From positions 310,001-374,000 of the forward strand of contig CP051247.1 of NCBI GenBank assembly GCA_017795105.1: a DNA stretch of 64,000 nt, in the 5' to 3' direction. Below, piece by piece: positions 49,131-57,623 of the stretch (the first letter of the stretch is position 1; each line of letters begins with the position of its first letter). Source of the stretch: Planctomycetaceae bacterium. GTDB taxonomy: Bacteria > Planctomycetota > Planctomycetia > Planctomycetales > Planctomycetaceae. The notes under the pieces were generated by a model. That model was not told the DNA's origin. It worked only from the letters and a program-made list of their open reading frames with translations, and did no database searches. Position numbers and translations under genes: made by a program.

Positions 49131-49519
49131 CAGGCCAGCCGAATCGACCATCAGCGCGGTCGAGGAACGCTTTAAACCGCCAGTCACTCGCGAGCAGGAC
49201 GGGAAGCTAGCTAGAGGCCCGGGTTGGCTTAATGCCCCTCTGGGCACAGTTGGCTCAATGGGCCGCCGGTCAACGGAATCCTGTGGGTATTCAGTGCGTT
49301 ATTGAGGACCAGCCATTGCCGATCTCTCGTGATGGGGGAGATGTCGAAAGCTGACGACCGATTCCAGGCCATCTCCGCCGCCTGTCGGCGTCTCAGCCAG
49401 TGCTGGGAGGAAATCACTGCAGGGCAGGGGAGATGCAGGAGCTCTGTGCTCCGTGATCGCCACCGGGCCGCGAATGCCGACAGCCGTCCTTGCTTCGCGG
49501 CATTACGGGCCTAACGTCG
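49131..49519. other. Intergenic region, no gene seen
   Basis: A 389-base stretch between convergent genes. Short frames are unsupported. A local repeat (GTTGGCTTAATG / GTTGGCTCAATG) is visible near 49223-49260. Confidence 0.5.
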
Positions 49520-50092
49520 CTACGCAGGTGAGTTCAATTGCACCGGAGCTTCACTTCTCTGCTGACAACATTTCCGGGTGCAGCCCCCGTTGAGGCAATG
49601 TGCCCACGCCAGCAACAGAGCCCCCAGGGCGGTCGGATGAGACCAGTACCACGTAACAGAGCCCTCCAACCACCCGACCGTTGCTTCAATTGAGGATGCC
49701 GTGGAGTTTGGGCCTTCCGGAGTCGAAGCAGTCGGAGCGGGACACCCTGTCGAATGGCAGCAGCTGGAAGCTCCGCACCCGCTTCCAGCGACCGGTTTGC
49801 TACAGCAATCCCCGCCGGCAAATGCCGCGTAGTTCATAATCCCAAGTCCGATGAAAGCAATCAGCAAGACACTGGTCCGCCGATGATTCCGCCAGCCCGG
49901 AATTAGCGTCGCCATGCCGATTCCGATACCGACCAGAGCAAGCGACTGATGGACAAGCGGGCTGACCAGCCATTCCAATCCCCATGCCGGGAGACTCGCC
50001 AGGCACAATGGCATCAGCATGCAGTGAATCACGCAAGCGATCGAAAGAAGTAAGCCCGAGAAGTTGGTCCACGAGCGTGCGCGAAAATCCAT
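49520..50092 (-). CDS. MerC-like membrane protein with Cys-rich tail (copy 1)
   Basis: A 190-residue protein with four hydrophobic segments and the MerC-type start SIACVIHCMLMPLCLA (C-x3-H-C). A Cys-rich loop follows (GGDCCSKPVAGSGCGASSCC), then one more membrane helix and a Cys-containing end (CTRKCCQQ). MerC proteins carry thiophilic or transition metals across the inner membrane. A box (50184-50198) lies 92 bases upstream. ATG 50092 has GGAG seven bases before it; longer starts exist at 50107 and 50113. Confidence 0.82.
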   Translation of the reverse strand: MDFRARSWTNFSGLLLSIACVIHCMLMPLCLASLPAWGLEWLVSPLVHQSLALVGIGIGMATLIPGWRNHRRTSVLLIAFIGLGIMNYAAFAGGDCCSKPVAGSGCGASSCCHSTGCPAPTASTPEGPNSTASSIEATVGWLEGSVTWYWSHPTALGALLLAWAHCLNGGCTRKCCQQRSEAPVQLNSPA

Positions 50093-50183
50093 GATGTCTC
50101 CGTTCATTTCCACTCAGATCAAACAGCCTCAAATCAACAGGAATCATACTTGACAATCGACCACGGTGCAACAATGATGCTTT

Positions 50184-50198
50184 TGCACACATTATGCA
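50184..50198. promoter_or_regulatory. TGCA-N7-TGCA operator
   Basis: TGCACACATTATGCA, 92 bases upstream of the MerC-like gene at 50092 and 167 upstream of the divergent gene at 50365. It could serve both. Confidence 0.75.
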
Positions 50199-50364
50199 TA
50201 TACACGCCTGCAGAAAGCTCTTCGATGTCGGCGACGCATGTGCCCACCTGTTCAATACTGAGCCTTCAAGACTGGTTCTGTTCTCCAGGTTTCAGGGATG
50301 AATCCTGCAAATTGACCCTCGCCACCAGGATGGTTGCGGTGCAGGGCATTTTCAGGAATCCATC

Positions 50365-50880
50365 ATGCTGCAATCGTCCCGCTTGCCGATTCTGCTGTTC
50401 TTTGGGCCTGTGTTCGTCTTTCTTGTGATGAGCAGAGACAACTGCGTACAGGGTGACGACAATCCTTTCCGCACCGTACCTGGGCAAACGCCGTTGATAA
50501 CGATGGCGAACCTACGGTTGTCCGATACGGGCTCCGTGGCCACGCAATCCAGCTCGCCAGGCATCCGCGTGGCATGTATTCAGGGATACGGCCCCGCGGC
50601 TGACCTGAGCCAATGGCTCGAAGCTCAGCCGGCTCTTGAGGAGCTGAGTCTCATCTGCATCTGTCTGAGCGATGCAGATGTCGCTGCAATCCGTCGGCAG
50701 CCGAAGCTATCCCGCCTGGATCTGCGGGGGTGTCAGATATCTGATGACCAGCTCTGTCGACTTTGCTCAATGACAACACTGATGGAAGTTGATCTGCGTG
50801 GCACGCTTGTCACCGCGGAATCACTGGACGAACTGCGAAAGCTGTCTCCGCAACTCACGGTCCAGAGTGACTCCAGATAG
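50365..50880 (+). CDS. Hypothetical leucine-rich-repeat-like protein
   Basis: A 171-residue protein with an N-terminal hydrophobic segment (signal or anchor) and a C-terminal half with LRR-like spacing (LEELSLICICLSDADV, LSRLDLRGCQISDDQL, LMEVDLRGTLVTAESL). It is rich in Cys. I do not recognise the family. It is divergent from the MerC-like gene and may share its operator. Confidence 0.7.
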   Translation: MLQSSRLPILLFFGPVFVFLVMSRDNCVQGDDNPFRTVPGQTPLITMANLRLSDTGSVATQSSSPGIRVACIQGYGPAADLSQWLEAQPALEELSLICICLSDADVAAIRRQPKLSRLDLRGCQISDDQLCRLCSMTTLMEVDLRGTLVTAESLDELRKLSPQLTVQSDSR

Positions 50881-51279
50881 CTTTTGAGCCAGGTGTCACC
50901 GGGAAACGGCTATCACGCACCGCCCGTGGTCTGGAGTTCATCAGGCCACGGGCGTTTGACGTTGCCGGAGCCTCTACGGAAGCGAGCGAGCGGTCCCGTT
51001 CTCAACCTGAGCGTTTTTTCCTGAGAACAGCCATGCGGAACAAGAATCCGAGTCGGGCCCGTCGATCTGCAAAGCCAACAGAGACCGAGAACGCAACGCG
51101 AGAGGCCGGACGGATAACTCGCTGAAGCAGGTTGTCGACGACACGTCCTGCCGAGCGTCTGCAGCGGCGATCTGTTTGCGAAGCATGCTCTTTCGGAACG
51201 CAGCGGGCAGTCGATTCTGCCCACATCTCGCGTTCCGAACAAAGCCAGGGAGTTGCGTAAAGCGTTTGGCAACTCGCTC
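50881..51279. other. Intergenic region between convergent genes
   Basis: A 399-base region with no supported gene. It holds the hairpin at 50921-50954 and a weaker GTTCTCA/TGAGAAC pair at 50998-51028. Confidence 0.5.
50921..50954 (+). terminator. Stem-loop, probable terminator
   Basis: CGCCCGTGGTCTG pairs with CAGGCCACGGGCG (one G-U) around eight bases, 40 bases past the LRR-like gene. A short TTT follows. Confidence 0.6.
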
Positions 51280-51816
51280 TTAAAGGTGATGAAAAATCCC
51301 GGTTGGCCGCAGGTTCAAATGCCCGACTTCATCCAGTGAAGCCATGCCGCGGATCGTAAGCACATCTCCTGCCTCGACACCCAGCAGCTCATCACATCGT
51401 TCCGGCCGCACATTTCCGTCGTCGTCGACAAACTCGACCATGGCCAGCGAGTCCTCGTTCTTCCACTTCCATCGACAGAATGGACATGTGCTCGAATCGT
51501 GATCCGGCCCGACGTTATAGTCCGATCCCGGAAACGCTTCCGAGACGACCATAATCGCCCCCTCATCGAAGTACCATTGCGGGAAATCCTTATTCCCAAC
51601 CCGCACCGTGAGAACGATCTCCTGAGGTGCATCGTCTTCCGCGAGGAGTTGCCGCGCCTTCTCGATGGGGACGACTCCTTCCGGCTGGCTCTCCAGCATC
51701 AGTTGAGACCGCACCCCGGCAACTTCCGGAGAGACGGACTCTGCACATCCGGAAGCCAGAGTGAGAACTGCCAGAAGACAGACGAGTTTCGACGGGAACT
51801 GGACTGCAATCATCAT
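51280..51816 (-). CDS. Hypothetical lipoprotein with a CPFC motif
   Basis: A 178-residue protein with a lipobox (TLASGC), then a soluble domain. One segment contains DHDSSTCPFCRWKWKNED, where a CxxC could bind metal or exchange disulfides. The C-terminal part (VEAGDVLTIRGMASLDEVG) looks beta-rich. I do not recognise it. It overlaps the upstream gene by four bases (ATGA) and ends the five-gene unit 55871-51280. Confidence 0.75.
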   Translation of the reverse strand: MMIAVQFPSKLVCLLAVLTLASGCAESVSPEVAGVRSQLMLESQPEGVVPIEKARQLLAEDDAPQEIVLTVRVGNKDFPQWYFDEGAIMVVSEAFPGSDYNVGPDHDSSTCPFCRWKWKNEDSLAMVEFVDDDGNVRPERCDELLGVEAGDVLTIRGMASLDEVGHLNLRPTGIFHHL

Positions 51817-52337
51817 TCGCTACCTTCTTTTGCTGCAGGAACAACGGCCTGCAGATCCGCAATTGCCTGATTGACCTTCTCTGAGACTTCTTCCCATGTC
51901 TTGCCGTCCGACTTGTCGTGAAGCGTCCGATCCAGGGCGGCGAACTCTTCAAACAACGACTGCTGGGCCTGCTTCACGGCTGCGACCTGTTCTTCGGTAA
52001 GCTCTGCCTTTTCGGCGAGGCTGTCGAGAGCTTCCAGCAGATGTCCGACTTCGTGGACTTCAGTATCTGCTGTCTTGAGGTCATCTGAAGCGAATGCGTT
52101 CGCAATATTATCCCGCAGTTCGGTCAGTTCTCCGACGGCCGCCTGCAGCGTTTCCGGAGCATCGTGGGCATGATGGTCGTGACCATGATCGTGATGGTCG
52201 TGATCGTGGTGCTCATGTCCATGATCCTCGGCTGCCTGATCCGCGGGAGCAACCGCGTTCGATGGGCTTTCCCCTTTACATCCCACGAGCCAGGTTCCAG
52301 CGGCCAGAATTCCAACAGTCAACATCGTACGATTCAT
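51813..52337 (-). CDS. His-rich lipoprotein
   Basis: A 174-residue protein with a lipobox (WLVGC), a His/Asp-rich block (DHGHEHHDHDHHDHGHDHH, about residues 38-56) and a helical, acidic remainder (about 60-165). It probably binds Zn or Ni at the outer face of the membrane as a buffer or donor. It is the fourth gene of the five-gene unit. Confidence 0.8.
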   Translation of the reverse strand: MNRTMLTVGILAAGTWLVGCKGESPSNAVAPADQAAEDHGHEHHDHDHHDHGHDHHAHDAPETLQAAVGELTELRDNIANAFASDDLKTADTEVHEVGHLLEALDSLAEKAELTEEQVAAVKQAQQSLFEEFAALDRTLHDKSDGKTWEEVSEKVNQAIADLQAVVPAAKEGSE

Positions 52338-52417
52338 GAGTCAGTTCCTAAAGTTGTCGTTTCAATACGTTCAAAGAGGAAAATCAAAGAGACAGGTAAC
52401 CCACCGAGGGGACCATG

Positions 52418-52906
52418 TTATTTATTCAGACGCGATCCCAGCAGACACAGCGGAGCGAGGATGAACGCAGGAATCAGCGGTACATCGACACAGCCAACCA
52501 ATGCCAATCCCCACTGCTTCCAGAAGTACTCACTCGAGACAAACGGAGGACTTGATGTCATTGTTCCAGATTGGCCAATCGCTAACCAGATCGCTCCTCC
52601 CAGCGAGAGAAACAAGAGTCCGAAACTCCAGCGTTTCCAGCGAAGGGAATGCCGGCCCGCCGTCCCGATGACAACTGGTATCAGAATCAGAAACCAGACC
52701 ATATGCATGGCCAGAACGGCTTCCAGTGGAGCCGTGCAGCCCCACGGACCGCAGAGCACGCCGCTCCAGTCCGAACGGACTTTGCCGAACTGCAGCGCCA
52801 GAAGGAGCATTCCCGTCCATCCTCCCGCGATCAGCGCCCACCTCCATTCTGGACGCAACGTAGCAAAGGGCAATGGAGTGTCAGCGTCTTCCATCTTGGA
52901 CATCAT
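52418..52906 (-). CDS. Hypothetical four-helix membrane protein
   Basis: A 162-residue protein with four predicted transmembrane segments (about residues 22-42, 64-84, 93-110 and 133-155). Cys residues are scattered but form no clear motif. It lies between the COG0523 gene and the His-rich lipoprotein. I do not recognise the family. Confidence 0.72.
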   Translation of the reverse strand: MMSKMEDADTPLPFATLRPEWRWALIAGGWTGMLLLALQFGKVRSDWSGVLCGPWGCTAPLEAVLAMHMVWFLILIPVVIGTAGRHSLRWKRWSFGLLFLSLGGAIWLAIGQSGTMTSSPPFVSSEYFWKQWGLALVGCVDVPLIPAFILAPLCLLGSRLNK

Positions 52907-52944
52907 CGTTGGAGAGTGATTTTTTCGTAGTACGCTCTCTCTAC

Positions 52945-54198
52945 TTACGTTCCCATCAGCGTTTCTGTTGGTTCATCTTCGGAAACCGTCTCGTCCCAGT
53001 CCCGAAATGGATCGGTCATCTGCTTCCAGAACTCCGGTCCCTGCGTAAATTCCAGATCGGTGACCAGGCACTGCTCCAGAAGCTCTTGGTAGAGAGAATG
53101 ATCGAGCTTCTCGCCAATGATAACCAGTTCCTGACGACGATCTCCCCAAGGGCTTTCCCAAATCGATTCGATTTCGGCGACTTGCTCTGCAGTGAGTTCC
53201 GGCCATTCGTTTCGGGGAGAGCTCGCCCACCACGTTCCGGCGGGATCGCAGCTCAAAACCTGTCCGGCATGGGACCAGTAGCCGACCTGATCAGAACGCG
53301 TCGCCAGCCAGACAAACCCTTTGCTTCGCAGAATCTGACTGGCCAGCGGATTATCGACAAAGAAGTTCCAGAGTCTTTGCGGGTGAAACGGCCGACGTGA
53401 CCGGAACACAAAGCTGCTGATGCCATACTCATCGGTCTCGCTCTGTTCCTGACCGCGAGGTGTCTGCAGCCACTGCTGGTTCTGTTCGGCCCAGTCCGTC
53501 GAGAAACGTCGGGTATTCAAAATCTCATCCAAAGAGACCTGCGCATGTTCGCACTCCACGACTTTCGCCGAAGGGTTCAAAGTCTGCAGCAGTTCTCGAA
53601 TCCGCTGCCGCTGACTCTGTGGGACAAGATCGACTTTGTTGAGGACGATCACGTTTGCAAACTCGATCTGATCAACGAGCAGGGAGGAGATATCTCGATC
53701 ATCGGCATCACTAAGTCCGATATTGCGTTCGCGAAGCTCTTCGACAGATAGAAAATCGGTCGGGAAGTTTTTCGCATCAACCACGGTCACCAGCGTATCG
53801 AGCTCTGCGACCTTTCCGAGGGATTCGCCATTCTCGTCGATGAACGAAAACGTCTCCGCCACGGGCAGAGGTTCGGAGATTCCCGTCGACTCGATCAGCA
53901 GATAGTCAAAACGTCCCTGACGAGCGAGCTTCCCAACTTCGACCAGCAGGTCTTCTCGAAGCGTGCAGCAGATACACCCATTGCTCATCTCCACGAGTTG
54001 CTCATCGGTGCGGCTCAAAGCAGCTTCGCTTCCCTTGACCAGGTCGGCGTCGATATTGACATCGCTCATGTCGTTGACGATGACCGCGACTTTTAAGCCC
54101 TGACGGTTACTCAGAACATGGTTCAGCAATGTCGTTTTCCCTGCTCCCAGGAAACCGGAAAGCAGCGTGACGGGAAGTTTCTTCGCAAGTTGAATCAT
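52945..54198 (-). CDS. COG0523 metallochaperone GTPase, copy 2
   Basis: A 417-residue G3E GTPase: Walker A GFLGAGKTT (15-23), metal site GCICC (74-78), LIESTGISEP, NKVD, and a long C-terminal CobW_C domain (about 265-400, FVFRSRRPFHPQRLW). It is very close in length and motifs to copy 3 (61736-62959) and resembles the ZigA/ZagA class induced by zinc shortage. It is the second gene of the five-gene unit, 20 bases after the prepilin-peptidase-like gene. Confidence 0.92.
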   Translation of the reverse strand: MIQLAKKLPVTLLSGFLGAGKTTLLNHVLSNRQGLKVAVIVNDMSDVNIDADLVKGSEAALSRTDEQLVEMSNGCICCTLREDLLVEVGKLARQGRFDYLLIESTGISEPLPVAETFSFIDENGESLGKVAELDTLVTVVDAKNFPTDFLSVEELRERNIGLSDADDRDISSLLVDQIEFANVIVLNKVDLVPQSQRQRIRELLQTLNPSAKVVECEHAQVSLDEILNTRRFSTDWAEQNQQWLQTPRGQEQSETDEYGISSFVFRSRRPFHPQRLWNFFVDNPLASQILRSKGFVWLATRSDQVGYWSHAGQVLSCDPAGTWWASSPRNEWPELTAEQVAEIESIWESPWGDRRQELVIIGEKLDHSLYQELLEQCLVTDLEFTQGPEFWKQMTDPFRDWDETVSEDEPTETLMGT

Positions 54199-54218
54199 TC
54201 TTTGTTTCCAATGAAGCT

Positions 54219-55871
54219 TCAGGATCCGGCGGCAATGGCCGCATCTTTCTCATGAGTCGCCGAAGGCTCGTCGTGGTCTCCGATCTGCCGAATCGCCATG
54301 GCCAGTACGATCACGCAAACGCTCCAGCTGAAGATTGCGGGCAAAGAGACGCCAAGGACGGGCCACCAGGTCGACAGATAGGTCGCCTGCAATCGCCACG
54401 TCAGCAGTTGGACCGATGCACCAACCAGCAACGCACCGGTCAGGGGCCAGTCCCTGAAGAAAGCCAGGGAACTCAGCAGTGGCAGCGACATTCGAACGAG
54501 CCGCAGCCCAAGGGCCAGAGCGACCACGCTCAATGCCGCCTGCCATCCCAGCATCGCACCGACAAGTGATGCTCCGGCAACAAATTCCCGGTCAATCCGA
54601 GGGCCGGGGGACGTTCGCTTCCAGTTCAGCAGAAGACTCGCTCCGCAAGCGACTACGCCGCCAATAAGCGAACCGAGTCCGATCGCAGCGATTGCATCAA
54701 TCACTGTTGGCTTCCACAAACCGCTTTCATCCGGCTCCCAGGAGACAAGCAGAAGCCCGGGCCAGATCATCACGGGAACTGTCGCGAGAATGTACGTCAT
54801 GATGATCGATCGGAAAGGAACTCGCTGGCCGTCGTAACTGATCAGGCTCCACGTCAGCAGGGCGATAAGCAGGAGGCAATGGAACAAATAAAGACCAACC
54901 AGATCCCACTTCGTATAGAAGATGATCCAAACGACGCCCGCATACGAATTCGGCGTTCGTTCCGGCAGGTTGAGTCCCCCTGACAACAGTTCGGCAAAGA
55001 AGAACACGAGGAAGATGAGGCCGACGAGAGCCTCGACAACGGGATAACGAATCGAGATCGGTAACTGGCAGGATCGACATCGGCCTTTGAGCCAGAGCCA
55101 GCCGAGAATCGGAATGTTATCCCGCCCCGCGATCACCGTGTTGCATTTCGGGCAGGCGGACGCATTGCGCACCAGCGAGGCTCCGCGCGGAGTCCGATAA
55201 ACAACGACGTTCAAGAAGCTCCCGACAGCTGCCCCAAATACGAAGAACCAGACAGCGGTAAAAGCTTCTGTGGCACGCAGCAGAACCGCCTCGCCAAACG
55301 TCATGTCCTCCAAAACGACCGACGTCGGCTCCGGTTCGCGAAACAGATCGAAAATCGCATCGACGCCGGGAATCACAATCATGTAAATGGCGAACAGGGC
55401 CCCCAGCGCCCAACCCCAGTATTTCAACAGACAGCGACGCAAAGCAGCTCCGGTTTCTTCACTCGACCACCCTCGGCTCCAGGGGATGTCGCAGAGATCG
55501 ATAAACAGAATCCCCACGAGAACCGCCACGCTGCCCCAGCGGGAAAACGGTCCACGGGTCAGCCACTCCGGCAATGTTGGATCAGTGCTGTTCGCCCCAA
55601 ATCCGACAAGAAACAAGGCGAGGAGCGTTCCGGCAACGGCGGTCACCCGGCCGCTCCCGTACCCCACGCTCCGTAGTACAATCCATAATGAAGAAGGAAT
55701 TATGAACCAGGCCGCCAGCGAGGCTGGAGCCGCGGTCATCCATGCCCCCGCAGTGAAAACAGCATGCGTGGCAATGATCATGGCCAAAAGCTCACCAGCA
55801 GCTCCGGCCCGTAGAATCGTTCGAGGACGAGCCAGCAGGCCTGGTTGTGTTGCGTCGCTCGTCCACTCCAT
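54219..55871 (-). CDS. Large prepilin-peptidase-like membrane protein, divergent
   Basis: A 550-residue membrane protein with many hydrophobic segments. The central part carries the prepilin-peptidase N-terminal domain (GSFLNVVVYRTPRGASL) with two CxxC pairs (CPKC, CRSC), typical of type IV leader peptidases. The first catalytic Asp seems present in SLISYDGQRVP. In the second core block (ending GAMLGWQ) the expected G-x-G-D aspartate is replaced by Phe. The extra N-terminal 190 residues are unusual. It heads a metal-related five-gene unit. Confidence 0.8.
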   Translation of the reverse strand: MEWTSDATQPGLLARPRTILRAGAAGELLAMIIATHAVFTAGAWMTAAPASLAAWFIIPSSLWIVLRSVGYGSGRVTAVAGTLLALFLVGFGANSTDPTLPEWLTRGPFSRWGSVAVLVGILFIDLCDIPWSRGWSSEETGAALRRCLLKYWGWALGALFAIYMIVIPGVDAIFDLFREPEPTSVVLEDMTFGEAVLLRATEAFTAVWFFVFGAAVGSFLNVVVYRTPRGASLVRNASACPKCNTVIAGRDNIPILGWLWLKGRCRSCQLPISIRYPVVEALVGLIFLVFFFAELLSGGLNLPERTPNSYAGVVWIIFYTKWDLVGLYLFHCLLLIALLTWSLISYDGQRVPFRSIIMTYILATVPVMIWPGLLLVSWEPDESGLWKPTVIDAIAAIGLGSLIGGVVACGASLLLNWKRTSPGPRIDREFVAGASLVGAMLGWQAALSVVALALGLRLVRMSLPLLSSLAFFRDWPLTGALLVGASVQLLTWRLQATYLSTWWPVLGVSLPAIFSWSVCVIVLAMAIRQIGDHDEPSATHEKDAAIAAGS

Positions 55872-55910
55872 GATGGGCTCTCTGGGTCTGTGAAAACAAT
55901 TGCCGGCCCC

Positions 55911-55939
55911 ATCTTATTGCACATTGTATGCATTTACAA
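55911..55939 (-). promoter_or_regulatory. Predicted promoter of the five-gene unit
   Basis: On the minus strand, TTGTAA (55939-55934) and TAAGAT (55916-55911) are spaced by 17 bases, with the dyad inside the spacer. Confidence 0.7.
55918..55932. promoter_or_regulatory. TGCA-N7-TGCA operator
   Basis: TGCACATTGTATGCA, 47 bases upstream of the five-gene unit, within its predicted promoter spacer. Confidence 0.8.
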
Positions 55940-56077
55940 TCCCGGAGTGTTTCTGCCGGCAGGCACCTTCCATTTTTCCGCACACGGGCCGTGTTCTGAT
56001 CCGAAAACTTCCTGAGCACGCAATCACTTAAAGACTATGGGTGCCGCCAGAGCCGAACTGAGCCGACATCCTCCTCT

Positions 56078-56092
56078 TGCAAAACCTGTGCA
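56078..56092. promoter_or_regulatory. TGCA-N7-TGCA operator
   Basis: TGCAAAACCTGTGCA. TTGCAA (56077-56082) and AAGAAT (56100-56105) are spaced by 17 bases on the plus strand, which would drive the gene at 56360. Confidence 0.7.
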
Positions 56093-56359
56093 GATCGTCA
56101 AGAATTGCACGACGATTGGTCGGGGTCGTAGTCGCGGCAGGGGAACGCTCCCCTGAAGATTCCACGATTGCGCACAGGGTTTGTTTCCAGAAACGTCCCA
56201 TATGCCTTCTTCACGACCAATTTGCCGCAGGAACTCGGAGCATCCTTTTCCGCGATGTGTGCCTTCCGGCCTGCCTGAATTCGACGCTGCGTTCTCAATG
56301 CGGACGACCGCCGGGCAAGAGTGGTCCAGGAGAACACCCAGCAGGGAAGGCGACTGTTG

Positions 56360-56824
56360 ATGTCCCGACGGCGCCACCAGATCGATTTTACGGGAGGCGA
56401 TGACGTCGCAATCGTGATGTCCCTCTGTTGCCTTGTCCTCTGCCTGATGTGGCCGCTCGTGCTAGTCGCGGTGCCGATCGTCATGACGTCGGGAGACAGG
56501 ACATTGCATCAGTTCCTTGGCACGTTCTCCACGTTTGTCTCGATCTTCGTTCTCATCATCGGACACGACCATCATCGTCAGTACGCCCCCGCCTTATTAG
56601 GCAGTGCCGGGATCGTACTCATGATGTCCAGTCTGTTTTGTTCGGCGGATTGTTGTACGGCGATAAACGCCTGGATCACCGGATCAATCGGATTGCATGA
56701 GGTCACGTTCGCGAACTGGCTGGCCTTCTCCTCATCGCCTTGCGGCGCAATGCTCTTGATGAGTGCTCATCTGACGAACCGCCGCCTGATGAGCGGTTCT
56801 CACCGCGGTAGGAGGAGAAAGTGA
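56360..56824 (+). CDS. MerC-like membrane protein (copy 2)
   Basis: A 154-residue membrane protein with about four hydrophobic segments. The start (GGDDVAIVMSLCCLVLCLMW) follows the MerC pattern, with C-C-x3-C but no His. A later loop has FCSADCC, and IGHDHHRQYAP lies before the third segment. ATG 56360 is preceded by AGGGAAGG. It probably transports or senses a thiophilic metal together with the MerC-like protein at 49520-50092. The assignment is weaker than for copy 1. Confidence 0.68.
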   Translation: MSRRRHQIDFTGGDDVAIVMSLCCLVLCLMWPLVLVAVPIVMTSGDRTLHQFLGTFSTFVSIFVLIIGHDHHRQYAPALLGSAGIVLMMSSLFCSADCCTAINAWITGSIGLHEVTFANWLAFSSSPCGAMLLMSAHLTNRRLMSGSHRGRRRK

Positions 56825-56936
56825 ACGCCCCCATTTGCTACAGAGCTACAAAGAGAAACGGCCTTTGTTCCGACAATCGCGCTTATCGTTCGTTAATTCC
56901 GGCCGGTGAAGTGACGTGAGAGAAACCTACTCCACC

Positions 56937-57410
56937 ATGGGCACCAATGTTTCCCGTTACCGTGTCGAACAGGCCAGCGATCTATTGAGATCGGTCGGGT
57001 TACGCCGGACGATTGCGCGAATCAACCTCCTGCAATGTCTGGCGATGCAGGACGTTCCCTGCACACAGGCCCAGATTGGTGAAGCTCTGGCCGTGCACGG
57101 TTTCGACGACTCGACGATCTTTCGCGGCCTGACCGATTTGACAGACGCGGGACTGGTCATTCGGATCGATGCCGGGGACCGCGTCTGGCGTTTTGAACTT
57201 CGCGACCGTGAATCCGATGGCAGCCTCTCCGAACGACATCACCCTCACGCAATCTGCCTCAAATGCGGTCGCGTCTCCTGCCTCTCATCGAGTCTGGCGG
57301 CCCAACTCGATCGCGCCAGTCCAGACTGGATCGTGCACGACCTGATCGTTCGGGGAGTCTGCGGCGAGTGCAGATCGACGTCCGATGCGCCCGCTCGAAA
57401 TCGAAGCTGA
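56937..57410 (+). CDS. Second Fur-family regulator
   Basis: A 157-residue Fur-superfamily protein. The winged helix starts DLLRSVGLRRTIARINLLQ, and the metal-binding half has CLKCGRVSC and a terminal CGEC. It aligns along its length with the Fur protein at 39336-39797, but I saw no TGCA-N7 box before it. The GTG at 56916 is an alternative start; ATG 56937 matches the paralogue's length better. It may answer to a different metal or bind the same boxes. Confidence 0.88.
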   Translation: MGTNVSRYRVEQASDLLRSVGLRRTIARINLLQCLAMQDVPCTQAQIGEALAVHGFDDSTIFRGLTDLTDAGLVIRIDAGDRVWRFELRDRESDGSLSERHHPHAICLKCGRVSCLSSSLAAQLDRASPDWIVHDLIVRGVCGECRSTSDAPARNRS

Positions 57411-57467
57411 CAACGTCCTTTTACTTCACAAAGGCCGACCGACACGGCCCCGCCAGCCCCCGCATCT

Positions 57468-57482
57468 TGCACAAGTTGTGCA
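57468..57482. promoter_or_regulatory. TGCA-N7-TGCA operator, perfect palindrome
   Basis: TGCACAAGTTGTGCA, a perfect 6-3-6 dyad extending to TTGCACA...TGTGCAA. The -35 TTGCAC (57467-57472) and TATCCT (57489-57494) are 16 bases apart. It lies 142 bases upstream of the gene at 57624. Confidence 0.85.
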
Positions 57483-57623
57483 ATTGATTATCCTGTATCC
57501 GGCAGGCAGGACATCTGTCGAGCCTCCGGAACGGGGCAGGGCGGTCCGGCTCTTCCGCGCCTTGCCCGCTGTTCGCGAACGGTCCGGAAATGACACTCTC
57601 ACCCATTCACCATTGGATTCAAC

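Larger units (their letters stand above)
55872..56359. other. Divergent regulatory region with two dyads
   Basis: A 488-base region between divergent genes, with no supported gene. It contains the boxes at 55918 and 56078 and their promoters. Confidence 0.65.

Noticed and set aside
50913..51272. Minus-strand frame downstream of the lipoprotein unit
   Set aside because: It has no domain or signal and covers the probable terminator hairpin.
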